A stretch of 64,000 nucleotides of DNA from JAWPMT01 sp965267435. GTDB lineage: Bacteria; Bacteroidota; Bacteroidia; Cytophagales; Cyclobacteriaceae. The DNA lies in assembly GCA_965267435.1 (NCBI GenBank), contig OZ253960.1, forward strand, positions 4,154,001 through 4,218,000, read 5' to 3'. The position numbers and the translations under genes were made by a program. This document shows, in pieces, positions 60,994-64,000 of the stretch (position 1 is its first letter; each line of letters opens with the position of its first letter). The notes under the pieces were generated by a model. That model did no database searches, was not told the origin of the DNA, and saw only the letters and a program-made list of their open reading frames with translations.

Positions 60994-62577
60994 ATGTCTA
61001 AAGTTAGATCTGATCAACTTTTCCAGCTAATTAAGTCCTTACGAAAGAGTGAGAAGAGGTACTTCAAGACCCAATATCAACAGACCGGTAGAAGTGATCT
61101 GAAGTATGTGAAGCTGTTCGACGCTTTGGATGGGCTGGAGAAGTTTGAGGATGAGACGCAACTGCTCAATGAGCCCTGGGTGAATCCCTCACAGTTTAGC
61201 AATTTGAAGGCACATCTCTACCGCAAGATCCTGCAAAGTCTCAAGGATTACTCCGGGGCGTCCAATACCGAGCTGGCCATCCGAGAGCAGATAGATCATG
61301 TCCAGATCCTGTTTGACCGCAGCTTGTACAGCCAAAGCATCCAGCTGCTGGAAAAAGTCAAAAAATCAATCCGGGACACAGAGAATCTTGAGCTGCGACT
61401 CGAGGTCCTCAAGTGGGAGAAGAACCTGCTGCCTTTCACTATCTCCAAAAACAATCGGGAGCGCGTGCAGGAGATCATCCGTGAGTCCAACGACGTGAAC
61501 GATCGAATCTCCCGGACCAATCTACTGACGAACCTGTTGGTGGAGCTCAACGCCATTTACCTCCAGATAGGCTATATCCGCAACAAGGAGGATTATGACC
61601 ACATCAACGACATCTTCAACAATCGCCTGCCCACCTGGGACGAGACGGATCTTTCGCTTCGTGAGAAACTCCTGTGGTACGAAATCTATCATGGCTACTA
61701 CAGCTTCATCCAGGACCTTGACAACACCTACCTGTACGCAAAAAACTGGGTAGGCCTGTTTCCAACCGTGCCACACTCCGCATTTATGATGGAGAAGTAC
61801 CTGAAGGGCCTCAACCACCTCCTCAATGCGCAATCCCGGCTCCGAATGGAGCGGGACTTCCTCCAGACTCATAAGCAGCTTCGCTCACTAGCGGGGCACC
61901 CTCTTTTGGCAGTCAATGAAAACCTGCGGATCAGGATTTTCAAATACTCCTATGCCCACCAGTTCAATAAGTATTTTATGATGGGGGACTTCGCCATGGG
62001 CGGTTTGTTATTGTCAAGGATAGAGTCGAGGCTGGAGCAATTTATAGGGATGATCGATAAGCACTCAGAACTGATCCTTTTCTATAAGATCGCCTGCCTG
62101 CACTTTGGCAACCAAGATTATCGGGGGGCGCTGAAATGGCTCAATCGGATCATCAATTCTACGGACCTCGATATACGGGAGGACGTGCATTCCTTCGCGC
62201 GGATTATCAACCTCATCACCCACTACGAACTAGGCAATAGGGATGTATTGGAATACGCCGTGCGATCCACCTATCGGTTTCTTCTGAAGAAGGACGACCT
62301 GCACCATTTCCAGCAGTGTATCCTTGACTTCATCAAGAACCTGTCCTGGTCGATGACAGACATGGAGCTCATGGACGGGTTCAGGGAGTTGCGGAACAAA
62401 CTGCTGCCCATTGCTACCAGCCAATACGATCGACGGGCATTTGTTTATTTTGACATTATCTCGTGGCTGGAAAGCAAAATCGAGAATCGGCCAGTCGAGG
62501 AGATCATCAAGGAAAAAGTGCGCCACGATGGTCCAGCAATACTGCCATCGCAGGTGCAAGTGGCGGCTATTTCGTAG
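60994..62577 (+). CDS. Large helical (TPR-like) protein of unknown function
   Basis: Soluble protein of 527 aa with no signal or TM helix and almost entirely helix-predicted composition. The N-terminus SDQLFQLIKSLRKSEKRYFK is followed by paired helices such as SQSIQLLEKVKKSIRDTENLELRLEVLKWEK and FGNQDYRGALKWLNRIINST, which look like TPR or solenoid repeats. I recall similar proteins of this style in Cytophagales but know of no function. It is divergent from the leucine operon across about 150 bp. There is no DNA-binding motif that I can point to. Confidence 0.7.
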   Translation: MSKVRSDQLFQLIKSLRKSEKRYFKTQYQQTGRSDLKYVKLFDALDGLEKFEDETQLLNEPWVNPSQFSNLKAHLYRKILQSLKDYSGASNTELAIREQIDHVQILFDRSLYSQSIQLLEKVKKSIRDTENLELRLEVLKWEKNLLPFTISKNNRERVQEIIRESNDVNDRISRTNLLTNLLVELNAIYLQIGYIRNKEDYDHINDIFNNRLPTWDETDLSLREKLLWYEIYHGYYSFIQDLDNTYLYAKNWVGLFPTVPHSAFMMEKYLKGLNHLLNAQSRLRMERDFLQTHKQLRSLAGHPLLAVNENLRIRIFKYSYAHQFNKYFMMGDFAMGGLLLSRIESRLEQFIGMIDKHSELILFYKIACLHFGNQDYRGALKWLNRIINSTDLDIREDVHSFARIINLITHYELGNRDVLEYAVRSTYRFLLKKDDLHHFQQCILDFIKNLSWSMTDMELMDGFRELRNKLLPIATSQYDRRAFVYFDIISWLESKIENRPVEEIIKEKVRHDGPAILPSQVQVAAIS

Positions 62578-62592
62578 GGGAACTGTTGGGCC

Positions 62593-63456
62593 CTACTGAG
62601 GGGTGAGCGTGTAGCCCTCTTTTCTCAGCAACGCAATGACCCCTTGCTCACCAGCAAGGTGCGCCGCTCCCACTCCAAAGAAGGTTGGAAAATCCTTTGC
62701 AGCCTCTCCGATTTGTGGAATCCAGGCCGCGTTTCTGTTGTAGAGTAGCTCGTCAATCTGTATTTGGCCATCCATGCGATTGACCATGAGGTCAAACATC
62801 CCCTGCAGGTCTTCGGCTTTGTACTGTGCCAGTAGTTGCTGGTATTCCGCCTTGAGCTCTTCCTCGTCTTCGACCATCTCGACCAACTCCCTCGCCTGGT
62901 CTTCGTAAGGGATCCGATCAAACACCGCCATCTGCTGCTCGACGGTCTCCAGGCCTTCGACCTCAATGCCCTTCTCTTCGGCCAGTCTGGCCAGTGTGAG
63001 CTCAAAACTGGCGGGAGCTCCATCGATATAACGCCCGATCAAAAAAGTGCTGATCACGAAGGGTTTGAACCGATCAAAGCTGGCAAGACCGATACCCAGG
63101 GTTTCCTGAATGATGGCCTCCACTTTTGCGTAATCCTCCTCAGAAAGGATCGACGACAACCGTGCATCGTCCTGCATGGTGGCATACTTGAGCACTTCCG
63201 TCTGTATATTGATGTCGTCGATGTCAAGTTCCAGTACCAACTGCTTGCAGCTTGAAAGTGCCTCGGAGACTTTGGGGTCGATGTTGAACTCCGATCGGGG
63301 CATGATATGGATAGTCCCAAACAGGTAGGAAGTCTGGATCTCGGGGCCCTCGATTTTCCACAGTAGGGCATCGGGAAGCGAACCGGAGCTACTGCGGCTA
63401 CAGCTTGTGAGGATCAGCAACAGCAACATGCCGATCGGCGCGACTCGATTTTTCAT
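62593..63456 (-). CDS. TraB/GumN family lipoprotein
   Basis: Protein of 287 aa in the TraB/GumN (TIKI-like) family, related to metal-dependent proteases of the EreA/ChaN-like fold. Predicted lipoprotein: MKNRVAPIGMLLLLILTSC. Family motifs are the N-terminal YLFGTIHIMPRSEF and C-terminal FPTFFGVGAAHLAGEQGVIALLRKEGY. The middle part is helical and acidic. ATG 63456 is preferred; ATG 63471 is possible. Converges with the upstream solenoid gene, 15 bp between stops. No activity is proven for bacterial members. Confidence 0.85.
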   Translation of the reverse strand: MKNRVAPIGMLLLLILTSCSRSSSGSLPDALLWKIEGPEIQTSYLFGTIHIMPRSEFNIDPKVSEALSSCKQLVLELDIDDINIQTEVLKYATMQDDARLSSILSEEDYAKVEAIIQETLGIGLASFDRFKPFVISTFLIGRYIDGAPASFELTLARLAEEKGIEVEGLETVEQQMAVFDRIPYEDQARELVEMVEDEEELKAEYQQLLAQYKAEDLQGMFDLMVNRMDGQIQIDELLYNRNAAWIPQIGEAAKDFPTFFGVGAAHLAGEQGVIALLRKEGYTLTPQ

Positions 63457-63537
63457 TATCCTAGCAGTCATATCCACCGCAAGATTAGTGACTCTGCGAA
63501 CCAATTTATTACAGGATACAGGAAAAGTTGTGAAGAT

Positions 63538-64000
63538 CTAGAGCTTCATCTCCTTCGGGATCGTCAGGAGAAAACTGACGCCATCCTTGTGATTGATGGC
63601 TTCGATCTTACCATTGTGACGCTTCACGAAGGAGTAGGCTACCGTCAGTCCGAGGCCAATACCTTTTCCCAGTTCCTTGGTGGTAAAGAAAGGGTCGAAG
63701 ATCTTTGATTTGATGTCCTCCGGAATACAGTCTCCGAAGTTTCGAAACTCGATGGAGACATTTTCGCCGTCTTCCAACTCCTTGGTGCTGACTTGAATTT
63801 CCTTCTTCTTGGGCTTCCGTTCACTGTTGGCCGTGAAGTAGGTCGCATTGTCCAGGATATTGAGCAACGCTTTGTGTAAGTGGTCAGTATAAATATCTAT
63901 TTCACAAGGAGTCTCCAACTTCACGTTCAGCTTGATCTTGCCAGACATCCTCGTTTTATGCAGGGAGATAACACTCTCCATCAGTTCGTTGAGGTTGGAC
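63538..64000 (-). CDS. Sensor histidine kinase, ATPase domain only (5' part outside window)
   Basis: The C-terminal ~154 residues of a histidine kinase enter from the right edge. Visible are SNLNELMESVISLHKTRM, the N-box HKALLNILDNATYF, an F-box region KIFDPFFTTKELGKGIGLGL, and the end VAYSFVKRHNGKIEAINHKDG. The G1 position reads FRNFGDCIPEDIKSK rather than the usual DNGxGI, with no Asp at that place. This could lower nucleotide binding. It belongs to a different subgroup from the kinases at 1-13 kb, with VAYSFVKRHNG instead of LSYDIVTKGHGG. Confidence 0.85.
   Translation of the reverse strand, partial: SNLNELMESVISLHKTRMSGKIKLNVKLETPCEIDIYTDHLHKALLNILDNATYFTANSERKPKKKEIQVSTKELEDGENVSIEFRNFGDCIPEDIKSKIFDPFFTTKELGKGIGLGLTVAYSFVKRHNGKIEAINHKDGVSFLLTIPKEMKL

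Overview
This window comes from a bacterium of the phylum Bacteroidota, most likely a Cytophagales-type environmental (perhaps marine) species. The evidence is a predicted outer-membrane protein with a type IX secretion sorting domain, a SusC-style TonB receptor carrying a carboxypeptidase-regulatory domain, large FtsX-type permeases without adjacent ATPases, DUF3857/transglutaminase pairs, weak Shine-Dalgarno sequences, and promoter matches of the TTG-N18/19-TAnnTTTG type. I saw no rRNA, tRNA, CRISPR array, integrase or transposase gene.

Region 1 (1-15.8 kb) is a sensor histidine kinase block. Three kinases on the minus strand share nearly the same catalytic core but carry different sensors. 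They are a beta-propeller/Y_Y_Y kinase (cut by the window edge), a TPR kinase, and a giant soluble kinase of about 2549 residues with 12 tandem sensor modules. A DUF559 nuclease-like gene lies between the giant and TPR kinases. A fourth kinase survives only as a deletion-fused pseudogene at 15.4 kb. No response regulator is encoded nearby. G/C-run palindromic repeats punctuate this block. An SDR oxidoreductase and a DUF819 membrane protein converge inside it.

Region 2 (15.9-28.6 kb, minus strand) holds a MATE exporter, a repeat-rich 0.7 kb spacer, an FtsX-type permease, a Nudix hydrolase, a lipoprotein, a 1336-residue repeat protein with a T9SS sorting domain, and a TonB-dependent receptor. 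Region 3 (28.8-38.6 kb, plus strand) holds RNase HII, a DUF418 membrane protein, a glutamate-carboxypeptidase-II-like M28 peptidase, an esterase lipoprotein, a DoxX-like membrane protein, an agmatinase-family hydrolase, an M81 peptidase and a small membrane protein. This looks like a catabolic and housekeeping assortment rather than one pathway.

Region 4 (38.8-55.7 kb) holds an outer-membrane barrel protein, a 1154-residue fusion of a 7-TM AraC regulator with an FtsX permease, and two adjacent DUF3857/transglutaminase proteins. It continues with csaA, DUF1835, a bestrophin remnant, a methyltransferase, an ABC exporter, a membrane DnaJ protein, sucD and a lipoprotein. Region 5 (56.2-60.9 kb) is a compact leuCDBA leucine operon on the minus strand with a good Bacteroidota promoter match. 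It is followed by a divergent helical protein, a TraB/GumN lipoprotein and the 3' end of another histidine kinase.

The strongest candidates for something unusual are the 12-module kinase, whose module boundaries are much better conserved than its module cores, and the membrane AraC-FtsX fusion.
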